A stretch of 64,000 nt of DNA, from the NCBI GenBank assembly GCA_963682025.1, contig OY821520.1:240003414-240067413 (forward strand), in the 5' to 3' direction. This DNA comes from Cordilura impudica. Its lineage: Eukaryota > Arthropoda > Insecta > Diptera > Scathophagidae. The notes under the pieces are model-generated. The model made no database searches. It saw only the letters and a program-made list of their open reading frames with translations, and had not been told where the DNA came from. Positions within the stretch are counted from its first letter, which is position 1. Every line of letters starts with the position of its first letter. The position numbers and the translations under genes were made by a program. This document shows positions 22,534 to 35,106 of the stretch, piece by piece.

Positions 22534-25290
22534 AGAAAAAGATAAAGTCAATGAATACTGGTAGTGAGGATTAGACTTTGTAGCCTTTACAGACTCACAG
22601 ATACTCATAAGGGAAATTAGACTTTAGAGGCTTTATAAATCCATGAAAACTGGTGAAGAAGACTAGGCTTAGGAATCTTTACAAATCCATCAGTTATGGT
22701 AAAGAGGTTTAGACTTTGGAGCCTTTACAAATCCACAAATACTGGTAAAGACTGGGCTTAGGAGGCTTTACAAATCCATGACTACTGGTAAATAGAACTA
22801 CACTTTGGAGCCTTTACAAATCGACATATACTCATAAGAAAGAGTAGACTTGCGAGACTTTGCAAATCCACAAATGCTTAAAAACAAGACTAGATCCAGG
22901 ACGCTTTACAAATCCACGAGTACTAGTAGAAAGAACTATACTTTGAAGCCTTCACAAGCCCGCAGATACTCATATGGAAGATTAGGCTTTACAGACTTTA
23001 CAAATCCACGAATACTGTTAAGGACTAGGCTTAGGAGGCTTTACAAATCATGAACTTTTACAAATCCACATATACTCATAAGGAAGAACAGACTTGAGAA
23101 ACTTTACGAATCCACGAAAACTGGTAAAGAAGACTAGGCTTATGAGTCTTTACAAAGCTATGAGGTAAAGAAGACTAGACTGTGGAGCCTTTAAAAAAAA
23201 TGAATAGTGGAAACTAGATTTTGGAACCTACAAATCCATGAAATCTAGTAAGGAGGACTAGACTTTGGAGCCTTTAAAAATCAACAGATTCTGGTAAGGC
23301 AGACTAGACTTTAAGGCCTTACAAATCCACGAATACTAATTAAACTAGAATTTAAAGCCTTTACAAAGTCAAGAATACTGTTAAGGAAAGAAAGTAGACT
23401 TTGGACCCTTTACAAAACCAAGGCTACTGGTAAAGAAGACTAAGCTTAGGAATCTGTAGAAATCCATGAATTCTAATAAGGATGACTAGACTTTGGAACC
23501 TTTACACATCCACAGATAGTGGTGAGTAAGACTATAGTTTCGACCCTTTACAAATCCAAGACTACCGGTAAGGAATTGTATATTTTGGAGCTACGATTTA
23601 CGGTATAGAATGATATATTTTGGAGTAACTCCTAATGATAAAGATTGATAGATTTTGAATGGAGATAAAGAATGCTAGATATTGGAGCCCTGGCCGATGG
23701 AAATCTTCACAGATCTACTGTTTATGGGAACGAATATTAGATTGTGGAGGCTTCACAAATTTGAAACAATCTTACTTGGTTGGAAATATTTTTCGATTTT
23801 GATCTGAAAGATTCATAGAAATCCACGATTGACTTGAAAGACTGAATGATTTTCAATTTTAAAGATTTTGACTTGATTTGAAAAATTCTTTGAAATCCAA
23901 GATTTCTTAGAAATATTGATAGATAGATCACGACTGATTGGAAATATAGCTAGATTTCGAACTAATTTGAAATTTCTTAGAATTCAAAGATTTTTGGAAG
24001 AAATCGCTAGATTTTGGATTGCGTTGAAAAATTCTTAGGAATCCACGTTATATATGAAAGATTTGTAGGTTTTGATACCTTAAGACAATTCGGATTAAAA
24101 GGATTGACGATAGCCAAAGATTTTGTCAATTTTAGGAATCCAGCGTTGATTGCCAAATTACTTGGTTTTCTTTTTAATTGAGAAATAAGTAATAGGTTGG
24201 GAAAGAATGACAGATTCAAAAATAAAGAATGGATTTTCCAATCGTAGGCTTGAAAGATTCTTAATCCACAATTGATTGGAAATTTTGTTAGAATTTCTAT
24301 TGAACTGAAAGCTTCATAGAAATTCAATAAGAACTTCAGATATTAGTTTAATTTGGTGCCTTAGAAATCCACGATATGATGAATGATATGAATGAGTTAA
24401 AAAACAAAAGATTGATTGGCAATATTGCTAGATTTCGAACTAATTTGAAAGATTCTTATGAAGCCGATAGTATCGCTAAATTCTGGATTCTTTTGAAAAA
24501 TTTTGAGAAATTCACGATTCCTTTGAAGGATACCTAGATTCTGATACCTTCAAAAATTTACGATATAAAGAAAAGATTGCTAATCAAACACTTTGTTAAT
24601 TATATGAATATAGAATTGAATTTAAATTCGATACACACAAATTTAGTTAATTAATTGTTTTGAAAGAGTTCCTGGTTTTTTTAACTCTAGAAATGAAAGG
24701 CAATGGGAAATAATGATAGGTTTTGAAAATTTTCCAAATCATAGTTTTGAAAGATTCTTCCAAATCCATGACTGATTGGAAATATCGTTAGATGTTTTAT
24801 TGAACTGAAAGATTTATAGAAATCTAGTATTGACGAAAAAATATTTGCCTAATTTGGTGTCTAATAAATTCACGATTGATATAAAGATAGATTTCAGATT
24901 CTGATTTTCAGGACTGATTTGAATGATTACTTAATTATAAGAGTGATAACCACAGATTTTGTTTGTTTTAGGAATTCAAGACTGATTTTTATGATCACGG
25001 ATCTAAGATATCATAACTTTAGGAATCTAAGCTAAATTTAAAAGATTGTTGTTTAAAGATTTTAGTTATTTTAGGAGTCCAAGATTGATTTGAAAGATCG
25101 TTAATTAAAGTTTTGATAATTCTACAAGTCCAATATAGATTTGAAAGATTGATAACCACTGGTTTTGATAGTTTTATGTTTCCAGAATTGATTTAAATGA
25201 TATGTTAACTTTAGAAATTTACTACCACCAATTGGGAAGAAAGCCTGAATTTGCTACGATAATTTTTAAAGATTGTTAGATTTTATATAC
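22534..25290 (+). repeat. Diverged tandem repeat, ~46-bp drifting to ~56-bp units
   Basis: In 22534-23700 the unit is about 46 bp: TTTACAAATCCACGAATACT, GGTAAAGAAGACTAG, ACTTTGGAGCC. From about 23740 to 25290 the unit is about 56 bp and reads like GGAATCCACGATTGATTTGA, AAGATTGTTAG, TTTTGAT. The two blend into each other, so one probably derives from the other. Reverse-oriented relatives occur at 31390-31694, 35107-35660 and 36960-37200. Confidence 0.8.
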
Positions 25291-27446
25291 CCCTGAAGTG
25301 GAGGGAGACGAAAGTGGTGTTCACTCCAAAAGCTGGGAAAAGTTCACACACTGTCCCAAAAGACTTCAGACCAATAAGTATACCATCGTTCTTATTGAAG
25401 ACAATGGAGCGTATGATAGATTTTTACTTACGAAGAGTTATTGATCCTATACTGCTGTCGGCGCGACAACACGCTTACAGCAAGGGAAGGTCAACCGAAA
25501 CAGCTCTTCACGAGCTTGTAAGTACCATCGAGAAATCGCTCTCGGTAGGAGAATACACCATGACAGCCTTTTTGGATATAGAAGGGGCTTTTAACAATGT
25601 CATACCGGACTCGATATTAGCGGCACTATCTAGTCTAGGAGTGAACTACGTGATCATCTCACTGATTAGAAATCTGCTTGCCAACAGGCGGATAATGTCT
25701 AAATTGGGAACGACTCTAATATCCCGATTCGTGAACAGGGGAACGCCACAAGGAGGCGTTCTGTCATCACTTCTATGGAACTTAGCGCTGAACTCAATGC
25801 TACTTTCGTTGGAGAGACAAGGCTGCAACGTGGTCGCCTATGCTGATGACGTGGGAAGTTTCTATCCACACTTAGAGACATTCTAGAGAGGGCTCTCACT
25901 ATGCTAGCTAGCTAGGCAAGTAGTTGCGGTCTGGGGGTAAATCCAACCAACACGGAACTAGTTCTTTTCACGAGGAAGTATAAGATACCTACCTCCGACC
26001 CTATTTCTCTTTACGGTGCTGATATCGCCTTCTCTGATGGAGCCATGTATCTTGGCGTATTCCTGGACAGGAAGCGGAACTTCAGACGGAACTTGGAGGA
26101 AAGGGCGAAGAAGGCGACTATAGCTTTATACTCCTGCAAAAAGGCCATTGGTAAGTGGTAGGGCTTCAGCCCGAAAATTGCTTACTGGATCTACACAGCG
26201 GTGGTTCGCCCAATACTGCTGTACGGGGTCATCGTCTGGTGGCATGCTCTAGAGAAGGCCTCTAATACCAACCTTCTTACAAGGGTACAGAGAATGGCTT
26301 CCATGTGTATCACTGGTGCCCTTCGTACTACACCTACGGATGCCTTGAACAATCTCTTACACCTAATACCGTTGGACATATTAGGAAAGCAGTCGGCGGC
26401 CTCATCGGCCATTAGACTAAGAAGCACAATACAATGGCGTGGTCACAATTGTGGCCAAGGAGTGATCCTGAATAACAGGAACTTACCATTGAACGTGGAT
26501 TACACTATTCGAATGACACTGCAAAACTCTGATACCGACCGGGGAATCCTGGTCAGGGAGGATTCCAGGTAGCAGGCGTTTGATATATTTCTATACTGAC
26601 GGATCGAAATTGTGTGGTCAAGTTGGTTTCGGAGCCTATTCAAAGGAGCTTGGACTAAATCTGGCTCGCAGGCTGCCAGACCACTGAAGTGTTTATCAGG
26701 CAGAGGTACTGGCAATAAAGGAAGTTGCGGACTGGTTGGGTCGGAATATTCTGTCTACAACCGCAGTCAACATCTACTGTGATAGTTAGGCCACGGTAAA
26801 ATCCTTGGAATCAATGTTCCTGAAAACAAGAACCACCCTTAGCTGCCACACGTCTTTAAATGAGATGGTCAAGCAGTTCGACATCAGACTCATATGGGTC
26901 CCAGGGCACATGAATATACCGGGAAACTGTAAAGCTGACGAGTTGGCAAGACAGGGCACTACCTTACGGGTTCCAGCCTACTTGGAATGTGTTGGTATAC
27001 CCCTGGAATCTTGCAAGCTGGAACTTCGGCTTTACACCGCCGGCATAACCGACAACAGATGGGCTAATGGATCAACGTGCAGGATCACGAGACAGATCTG
27101 GCCGGCTCTAAATCATAAGCGCACTAGCGCGCTACTATCACTCCCCCGTGGGGAGATATCAACAGTAGTTGCTGTTATCACTGGGCACTGCCTAATAGGG
27201 AGATACGCTGAACGCCTCAGGGTCTCGTCAAATGACTTCTGTCGTAGCTGCATGAATGTGGAGGAGGTGGAGAGCATAGAACACTTCCTTTGCTATTGCC
27301 CGGCGCTCTCCAGAACGAGACTTCGAACATTGGGATCGCCATTTCTTCACGATCTATCTGATCTCTCAAATGTGGACATTTCACATATCAGGGGCTTCAT
27401 CAGGAGCTTCATCAGGAGCTCAAACTGGTTCTACGGTGGGGACTGA
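25291..27446 (+). pseudogene. LOA-like ORF2 (RT-RNase H), nonsense-rich
   Basis: RT motifs FRPISIPSFLLKTMERMID, AFLDIEGAFNNV, RGTPQGGVLSSLLWN and the catalytic YADD (about 25839-25850) are present, unlike copy 1. There is a stop after HLETF (25885). Others occur at about 26160 (Trp to TAG), about 26572 and about 26789 (CAG to TAG). RNase H reads IYCDS, IWVPGHMNIPGNCKADELAR at about 26890-26950, and the C-terminal knuckle CRSCMNVEEVESIEHFLCYC at about 27246-27300. Most stops look like C>T or G>A changes. Not functional. Confidence 0.88.
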
Positions 27447-27527
27447 GGGGAACACCTATTCTTCCCGTGGTATCACAATGGACCCCAGAGTCTAAGTGTG
27501 ATTTTCCTTTGGTTTAGCAGCCACTTT

Positions 27528-27550
27528 CAACCTAACCTAACCTAACCTAG
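27528..27550 (+). repeat. CCTAA repeats at LOA-like 3' terminus, copy 2
   Basis: Four tandem CCTAA units ending CCTAG, the same terminal block as 2441-2463 and equally placed after the 3' UTR. Confidence 0.8.
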
Positions 27551-28299
27551 ATTTTGGAAGGACAAAAATATTTCAAACGTCGAAAACTTTTCACGCAACC
27601 TGAAGCCATCAGATATTGATACAAGATTCATGCCTCTGCAAAAATTTATATTGCATTCTTTTAACAAAGAGTCCTCAGTTTTCGAATACTAAAAGCCTTT
27701 TTTAACTTTATTGTGCTAAATTTATACTTACTAAGGTCTGTGGTTAAAAAAAAGTATCCACTACATTTTATCCAATAAATATTTTGAATATCATTCAAAT
27801 TTAAATATTTTTTTGCAGTAGGCTTTTAAATGACTGTCAGAAAATTATGCTTTTAAAATTATTAATGATTGAGTTTGAAATTATTCAGGCTCAAGATCAA
27901 ATGTTTTCACTTTAAATAAAGCAAAAAACATTGGTATATTTGTTTCAAAAATTGATCTATATTCTGCATGACAGGTTATACAGCTGTTTCGGGAAGAATC
28001 ACCAACCCTCATCAGTAACTGAAAGCAGTAGATAGTTTGTTTGTTTAAAAGTTAAATTCATATATATTTGCTGAAAACAACCAAATGAGAATTCAAGCAA
28101 AAGTTATACAATTTAAGCCTCTTCCAATATAACAAACTAAAATATAAAACAACTTTGAAACAAATATGAGTACACATTGCATACTAAAATATACATGTTT
28201 ATCTTTGTCTTGAAAAAAACAATTGAAACAGTTGGTTCTTGCTAAACTTACATTTAGCAAATTAGAAGTACGGAAAATGAGATTATAAAAAAATAATGG
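27551..28299. other. AT-rich intronic sequence, nothing identified
   Basis: No terminal repeats, arrays or protein-like frames recognised. Confidence 0.5.
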
Positions 28300-28800
28300 A
28301 CGACTAAACATCTATTTTAGCCGACTTTCCACAGCTTTCAATCAAGGAGTTTACACTGCAGATTCGCAGGCGAATGTTGATGATAGGTTTAAGTCAAAAA
28401 AGTCCAGTACAAATTTCCTCGCATGGCACGCTATCTGTAACGCTGGCGAAAGGAGCAAGTCGTTTACAATCACAGGAACAATAAATTCGCTAATTCGCAT
28501 TAAAGAATACTTGAGGTTTCCATTTTCTTTTGGCCCGACCTAGCTTTTTCACATTACAGTAAAGGGGCCTCGGAGTGGTATTCAAAATATAATGCGTTTG
28601 GTGCTTCGAGAAGTTAATCCTCCAAACTATCCCGAACTCACACTAATTAAAAGATACTGAGTTTTGGAAGGAAAATCAAGGCAACAAAGAAAGTGACCAA
28701 CGGCATGATAAAGATTTGCGGGGGAAGTGGTCTTCAGCTGCTTGAAAGGTATCCGATAATACCACAAAATCGTTGATAGAAGGCGTGCCAGAAAATAAAA
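28300..28800 (+). pseudogene. Decayed DDE transposase fragment
   Basis: Less AT-rich patch that keeps pieces of a mariner/Tc1-type transposase C-terminal half across several frames: TFFWPD-like TTTTGGCCCGACCTAGC (FWPDLA), SHYSKGASEWY, NPPNYPEL followed by decayed sequence. The strings FWPDLASxHY and NPPNxPELRPIE are typical of one insect transposase group. Termini not found. Family assignment is by motif memory. Confidence 0.6.
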
Positions 28801-29679
28801 ATAAATTGTTTGTTAAGATTTAAGATTTAAGATTTATTTTACTATAAAAACTATAAAGACTAGAGCATGATTTTCAAATACTTCCAAAAAATCTTTAGCC
28901 AAAAAAAATTTTTTTTTATTATTTATTTCCATTTTTCCTTTCCAAATACAATGCAAAGTTCATAAAAAAACATTTCTTCTATTATTCTGAATAACTTGAG
29001 CTACATTTCAACTCAGCATTGAAAAGTACAAACTATTCAACACCACAATTATTTCAGCTTTGCAAACATAAACATTTCTACCAACCACTAGCAACACAAA
29101 CCTAACCTCAATTTACATAAAATTTGTTCAAAGTACAAATTAAAGATAAAAGTTTTTTTTTTTGTTTGTTCAATCGTTTGTTTGTTTGGTAATTTTAAGC
29201 ATTTCCTCAAGAGAAGGAGTGAACAAAATACAATTGTTGTTCACACATTTCGTGGTAAATAGCTAACGTGCAGCAGCAGTAGTTGTATTGACAACACGTT
29301 TTCAACATAAAATATTAATGAAAATGTTGTAAACAAGTACAAGTTAACGGAAGGAAAAAAATACTATACAGTTTTATATAAAAAAATTTAATGCCAAAAT
29401 TAAAACAAAACACATTATTTGTCAGAACTGATGTTGACACATAAGCGCAAAACATGAAAGACAAACTAGTATAGAAATGAGATGGAAAGAGGAAACGGAA
29501 AGAAAATACGAAGCTAACAAAATATTGTTTCAGTGAGTGAGAAAAATTAAACAAAAAAGCTTTAAGAAAATAAATTTTTATTTATCTTTCAAAGCAGGCG
29601 AAATGAAAACTAAATTAGGACTGTGTTTGAAAAAATTGTCAAACGCAAAATTAAAAAAAAAATTGATAACCTCATTTTA
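28801..29679. other. AT-rich intronic sequence, nothing identified
   Basis: T-rich and A-rich sequence; the only open frames are low-complexity. Confidence 0.5.
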
Positions 29680-30902
29680 AAGGGTTTTTCAACAGGGACG
29701 CTACAAAAGTAGAAAGACAGGGACAGCAAAGGACGTCATATTTCTTGCCGCTCTTTTGACATTTCTCTTCAGTAAGGTTTGCCATTTCATGATGGAAAGA
29801 TATATGAGCCAACAACGACTCGAAATTATTAAAATTTACTACCGAAATTCAGAGTCAGTGGCCTCAACGTTAAGACCGCTACATCCAATTTATGGTCGTC
29901 ATAATCGTCCTAGCAGATCAACAATTGAGCGTCTAGTGGAAAAATTTGAATCCACAGGCACAGTAAAAAATGTTCCCGTGCCAGTGAGACAAAGAAGTGC
30001 CCGTAGTGTAGAGAATATTGCTGCCGCTGAGGCTTCAGTTGAAGAAAGCCCAAATGTGTCTCTCACACGTCGTTCTCAAGCGTTGGGCATCTCTGTGACG
30101 TCGTTGTGGCGAATTTTGCGAAAAGAACTTGGCCTACATCCTTACAAGATCAAATTGACGCAAGAACTGAAGCCGCTTGACCACCAGAAGCGTCGTGAAT
30201 TGGGCTGAGCAACAACTTGAAAATGATTCGGATTTTCATCGAAAAATCATCTTCAGCGATGAGGCTCATTTCTGGCTGAATGGCTTCGTCAATAAACAAA
30301 ATATGCGTTATTGGTCAGACAGCAATCCACACGTACTCCATGAGTCATCATTGCATCCCGAAAAAATTACGGTTTGGTGCGGTTTATGGGCCGGCGGCGT
30401 CATTGGGTCGTACTCCTTCCGTGATGATCAAGACCGGCACGTTACTGTGAATGGGAATCGCTACCGTTCAATGATAACCCAATATTTTTGGCCCCAATTG
30501 GATGATATGGACTTGGAGGACCTTTGGTTCCAACAGGACGGCGCCACAAGCCACACAGCGAATGTCACAATCAATTTATTGGAAACCAAGTTTGGAGAAC
30601 GTGTTATCTCACGAAATGGTCCAGTCAATTGGACGCCTCGGTCGTGCGATTTGACCCCGTTGGACTATTTCCTGTGGGGCTACGTCAAGTCTATGGTCTA
30701 TGCCAACAAGCCAGCGAAGATTGATGAACTTGCAGCAGTATCGGCCGATTTATGCTTGAAAACCGTCGAAAATTAGATTCAGCGTCTGGACTTCTGCAAG
30801 CCTGCCCGTGGTGGCCATGCAAAAGAGAACGATTTCCATACATAATGGCATCGAACGTACTTTCACAGGAATAAAGAATTTCATTGATATCCAAAACCCT
30901 TT
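29680..30902 (+). mobile_element. Mariner-superfamily transposon, second subfamily, defective
   Basis: 1,223-bp element flanked by TA (29678-29679, 30903-30904) with short inverted ends AAGGGTTTT. Same transposase type as 7228-8533 but different TIRs and only moderately similar protein, so a separate subfamily. Confidence 0.88.
29792..30775 (+). pseudogene. Mariner-superfamily transposase, frameshifted
   Basis: First part (MERYMSQQRLEIIKIYYRN to ELKPLDHQKRR) carries the HTH region. A frameshift at about 30190 (codons for Phe-Val lost or shortened before NWAEQQLEN) splits the ORF. The catalytic core then reads FSDEAHFWLNGFVNKQN, QQDGATSHTA and TPRSCDLTPLDYFLWGYVK, all three Asp kept. The C-terminus is cut by a premature stop after KTVEN (30773-30775); the coding-like sequence continues (CKPARGGHAKEN). 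The core is well preserved, so the loss is recent relative to most elements here. Confidence 0.9.
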
Positions 30903-31389
30903 TAATGGAGCTTTATTAAGTTTATTATTATATACAGTTCGTCAAAGGCAAAACTCCACTTAGTCCTAAAAAAATTTGGTTAAAGAACCAAAGGTTTGCT
31001 GTCAAAAAGTTTCCAATATTATCATAAAATATCAGGAGAATTTTACCATTGATAGGAAATATAGTTCGGAAAGTAAGAAAATCCATATGATATTTGTAAG
31101 GCTAACAGAATAGAAAGTGTATTGAAAGAAGATAAGTTTACGACCCAAAAGAAGACGAAGTTTCCTGGTATGGTGAGCAATATGCACTTGCGGCAAAAGA
31201 AACAAGTCTTTCGAGGCAAAGAGCTCTATAAATACCGATTTTTTTTTACTAAAAAGTCATTGTAACAAAGACTCCTTCCTTTCATAATGTGTCTATATAC
31301 ACAATATAATGTGTCCGCATATTTTAGGCCCGATTTAACATCCGGTCACTATGGTTAGAAAGGTCTTGATTATTTCCGTTTAGCCGTGT
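30903..31389. other. AT-rich intronic sequence, nothing firm
   Basis: No repeat ends found. 31120-31230 is less AT-rich and may be another eroded transposon, but no motif could be read. Confidence 0.4.
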
Positions 31390-31694
31390 ATTTCTAAACA
31401 TTTCAAAATCTAGTATGCTTTCTAATCAATCCTGGTTTTAATATATATTATTCTTTACCGCCAGTTTTTGATTTGTAAAGGCTTCAAGGTAAGGCGTTCT
31501 TTATAGAACTCAAGGATTTGTAAAGGCTCCAAAATCTAGTCTTCCAGAGTCTAATCCTCATTATAAGTATCTAGTCCTCTTTATCAGTATTCGTTGACTT
31601 GTAAAGGGTCCAAATTAGATCCTCTTCCTTACGAGTATCTGTAGATTTGTAAATGCTTCAAAGTGTAGTCCTCCCTCTTTGCCAGTTTTCATGG
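31390..31694 (-). repeat. 46-bp repeat, reverse orientation
   Basis: Reads GATTTGTAAAGGCTCCAAAA, TCTAGTCTTC, CAGTATTCGT: the reverse complement of the array at 22.5 kb. Interrupted at 31694 by the CR1/L2-like LINE and resumed at 35107. Confidence 0.8.
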
Positions 31695-33882
31695 CTATCA
31701 CAACAAGAACAAATCTTATAAATTACAGTGATAGCAAGTAACAATTGTAATATTAACATTGAGTTACAGTAAATTTCGAGATTAATAAAAAATAAAGTAA
31801 ATTAAAATTAACATAATAATGAACATAATAAAGTTGACATTTAACATAGATTCAAACAAAAATTTTTTTAAGTTCCTTTTCGAAAAGTAATGTGTTGCTT
31901 TGTACTTGGATATATGGTGGTAAATTGTTCCAAAGACACGTGGTGTAGTTGAAAAATTGTCTTGTAGACATTAGATATTTGTATTTTTGTGATATCAAAT
32001 TTCTTCCACGAGGCGATTGTGCAAAAATAATTTTGTTAAAAAGATATTCTGGGTTCTTCAGATAAATAATCTTATGCATCATTAAAAGGCTTTTATATTT
32101 TAGTAAATCTTTAAAACTTGTATTATGTAACTGGTATGAATATGATGATATACTATCTCGTCTACCTCTATTGAAAACGTATCTGGCTATATTATTATAT
32201 GTGACCTCGAGGCGATTAAAGTCAATAGTGTCGCAATTTGCAAATATTTCACACCCGTACAATAGAACTGGTATTAAATAGGTTTTTTGCCAAAAGCATT
32301 CATATTTCAAACGGCGTCGATGATTGGACAGCCCACAAGTTTCTCAACATCCCATGAACTTTACCAGCTGATATATTTATATGGATAGACCAAGAAGTTC
32401 AGTATTAAATGTGATTCCCAAGTTCGATGATGATTGAACAAAGTCGATTCTTGAGTTGTTAATATGTAGAAAAATATTGTCATTCAGTTTTTTTTTTATT
32501 ACTTCTTGAAATGAAAATACATTTTGATTTGTCAGGGTTTATACATAAGTCATTTGTACATGCCCATTTATGTATATTATCCAAGTCACTATTAATACTG
32601 TCAGTACAATGTTGAACATTTTCAATTCTGCTGCTTAAGTACAACTGTACGTCATCAGCATACATTTGTACGCCACAGTAATTCAGAACCTCAGGCAAAT
32701 CGTTAATATACATACAGAATAGCAATGGACCAAGAATAGACCCCTGAGGCACACCTCCGTCAACATCCGCTGCTTTAGAAGTCACTCCATTTAAAGAAAC
32801 CACTTGTTTACGATTAATAAGGTAAGAGGAAATAAGTTTATTAGCCGAACTTGAGAAATTAAAGATTTTTTCGAGTTTAGTGAGTAGAATCGACTGATCA
32901 ACAGTATCGAAGGCCTTACTGTGATCTAAAAGCACAAGATATGATACCATATTCTTATCCAGTTTTGATCTAATTTCTTCCACTACATCGATCAAAACCG
33001 TAATGCAGCTTCTGTCCTGTCTAAACCCAGATTGACTATCCGTAAGGAGATGTTGATTCTTTAAATACTCATTCATTTGCCCGTACATAAGATTTTCCAT
33101 AACCTTGGATAGAAATGGTAGTATCGCAATAGGTCGGACGTCGCTGTTATTCTTTGGAATAGGAATGATTTTTGCTTTTTTCCACATATCAAGAAAAATT
33201 GATTTTGGTAATATTGTATTAATTAAATACGTAAGAAATGGTAGAAGTTTAGGAACGACAATTTTTAAAAATCTTGGATTAAGTTCATCTAAGCCCACAC
33301 ACAGCATTTGACTTAATTGATGTAATACTTTTCAGAACTTCAGATTGATCCACACATCGAAAATCAAAACAGTTCTCAATAGGCACAGTGTGAATTTTTT
33401 CGTACTCATTTTCAGTTGGTCTATTCACTTGGATTTCGACAAACTTTTTGTTTAACTTATCAACGTCCACATCAGAACCAACAGCGCAAGGATTTCTTTT
33501 ACCAATACCTATTTCACGAATCTCTTTCCATTTTCTCTTGCTATCAATAGCTGAAGAGAATTTCTGTCGATATTAACTGAATTTTGCAATATATATGCAG
33601 TTCACAACTTCCCTTCTAATGGATTTGAACAATGAATGTAACTCAGGCGTTTTAAATTTCTTCCAACGTTTATATGCCAAATCTCGTTTATCAATTAAAC
33701 GTTTTATAATTGAAGTAAACCAAGGAGGCTGTATACGTTTAAGTGTTCTTGTTTTTTCAGGCACAATTTCATAAAATATTGTGAGAAGGTTATTTTGAAT
33801 GAAAGCAATTTGATCATTAACATTCTCAAGACCATAAATTGAATCCCAATGAACGCAATCAATACGCTGGTTTAAAGGCCAG

Positions 33883-34396
33883 TATACACGGTCAAAATGC
33901 TTGACGTCAAATTCATGTATGTGTGCATGAAGCTTTGAACATACACGGTACTGCATAGCACTTCAATCATTCATTTGGTTTTTGATTTTGTGCTGTAAAC
34001 ATCATGTCGGTAGCGGACGATACACTTGTCGCCATTTTGGCAGTGTGCTTAAAAGCACAAGAAAATGAAAAAAGACGAAGAAGAGATGTATCTGGATGAA
34101 GGAGTGGTTAAAAAAAAGGAATTCATTTACCCATGAAAACTTAATGGCAAACTTCCAGCAATTCTAAAATATTTTTCCTTTCATCCGACATCTCCCCACA
34201 ACCATTTGCTTCAAAGTCACATTAAAAATGAGAACATGCTTGATCAATCAACGACATACACACATCAAATTCTTACGTCATGCAAACAGAAAATCTAAAA
34301 TTTTTGATTTTGCTTCAATCATCGTCGGTGTGACACATACAAACACATTTTCACTAATACCACCAAAATGCAGTTCAATCATTTTGACCGTGTATA
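33883..34396 (+). mobile_element. PIF/Harbinger-like deletion derivative (514 bp)
   Basis: Bounded by perfect 17-bp inverted repeats TATACACGGTCAAAATG, with partial similarity a few bases further out. It sits inside the LINE reading frame between endonuclease and RT. It carries only the start of a Harbinger-type transposase gene (34004 onwards). The 3-bp target duplication expected for the superfamily was not resolved. Confidence 0.75.
34004..34190 (+). pseudogene. Harbinger transposase N-terminal fragment
   Basis: ATG at 34004 opens MSVADDTLVAILAVCLKAQE then NEKRRRRDV. After a frameshift at about 34092 it continues WMKEWLKKRNSFTHENLMAN in another frame. The KRRRR...W..PWL-like pattern matches the start of HARBI1-type transposases. 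The catalytic domain is absent. Confidence 0.65.
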
Positions 34397-35106
34397 TCCC
34401 GCTTAACGCTGTATAGTCAATGGCACGAAAATCTCTATAAGTGTGATCTACATCTTCATTGTTAACATAGGTATGATATATCATAAAAATTAAGTCATGC
34501 TTCGAAAAAACAGGGGCAGAAAATTGATCGTAAAGCAGTATTTTGATTTTATGATTAGTAAAGAATACATCAAGTAAACTGTTCGAGCCACTTGGATAAT
34601 GGGTTGGAACGATCGTATTAACAGGCAAAGGGCCGAGCGTTTGCATGGGCTCTGAAAGTGACTTATCAACTAGCAGATTACTATTGAAATCACCAGAAAT
34701 GATTACGTCATTGTACAATAAGGACAGAGCTTCAATTTTATTAAACAAGTCTTTGGTATCAATAAAGTTATACGGTCGATATACGCAGGCGATAAGAATT
34801 TTTTCTTTACCCTTCGTGTTTAATTCAAGAAATAGGTACTCAATCTCACTAGTAGGCTCTGATCTTAGCTTTACACAACAATTTATCTCCGTTATCACAT
34901 AAATTGAGACACCACCAGCGTTTGCTATCCTATCAGCACGAAATAGTTTAAATCCCAGCAAATTGAAAATTGAATCATTGACTGAGGAATCGAACCAGGT
35001 TTCAGATACGCAGATGACGTCAACTCCAGAGGCAACAAAAATATATCTAAACTCATCTATCTTGTTATTAAGACTTTGTGCATTTATATGAACAATTCTG
35101 AGCCCT

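Larger units (their letters stand above)
25291..27550 (+). mobile_element. LOA-like non-LTR retrotransposon, copy 2 (5'-truncated)
   Basis: The 5' truncation falls inside the RT domain at about 25291, inserted into the 56-bp repeat array. It has RT, RNase H, Cys knuckle, a 3' UTR (27447-27527) and terminal CCTAA repeats (27528-27550), collinear with copy 1. It lies in norpA intron 2, antisense to the gene. Confidence 0.88.
31695..35106 (-). mobile_element. CR1/L2-like LINE, 5'-truncated, with nested insert
   Basis: On the minus strand it contains endonuclease, RT and C-terminal region, then a short AT-rich 3' UTR ending at about 31695. Both flanks are the reverse-oriented 46-bp repeat, which fixes the boundaries to within a few bases. 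A Harbinger-like fragment (33883-34396) is inserted in it. The clade call (CR1/L2/jockey side) is inference from RT motif style. Confidence 0.85.
31852..35106 (-). pseudogene. LINE ORF2: endonuclease-reverse transcriptase, broken
   Basis: Minus strand, 5' to 3': apurinic-like endonuclease begins at about 35103 with LRIVHINAQSLNNKIDEF, then VICVSETWFD, NAGGVSIYV, ILIACVYRP, ISGDFNSN and FSKHDLIFM. The Harbinger insert follows. After it come WPLNQRIDCVHWD and KRIQPPWFTS; the RT (33307-32480) has IAILPFLSKVMENL, LVLLDHSKAFDTVD, GGVPQGSILGPLLF and YADDVQLYL (catalytic Asp pair kept). The C-terminal part (32310-31852) has VLLYGCEI and LWNNLPPYIQ. Frame breaks at about 33571, 33305 and 32480-32310 and the missing 5' end make it inactive. 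Confidence 0.88.

Noticed and set aside
30524..30894. Extra frames overlapping the second mariner
   Set aside because: Out-of-frame shadows of the transposase; only the frames with FSDEAHF and QQDGATSH are meaningful.
34228..34902. Plus-strand frames across the LINE endonuclease
   Set aside because: Antisense to a clear endonuclease domain on the minus strand. The exception is the short Harbinger start at 34004, which I kept.
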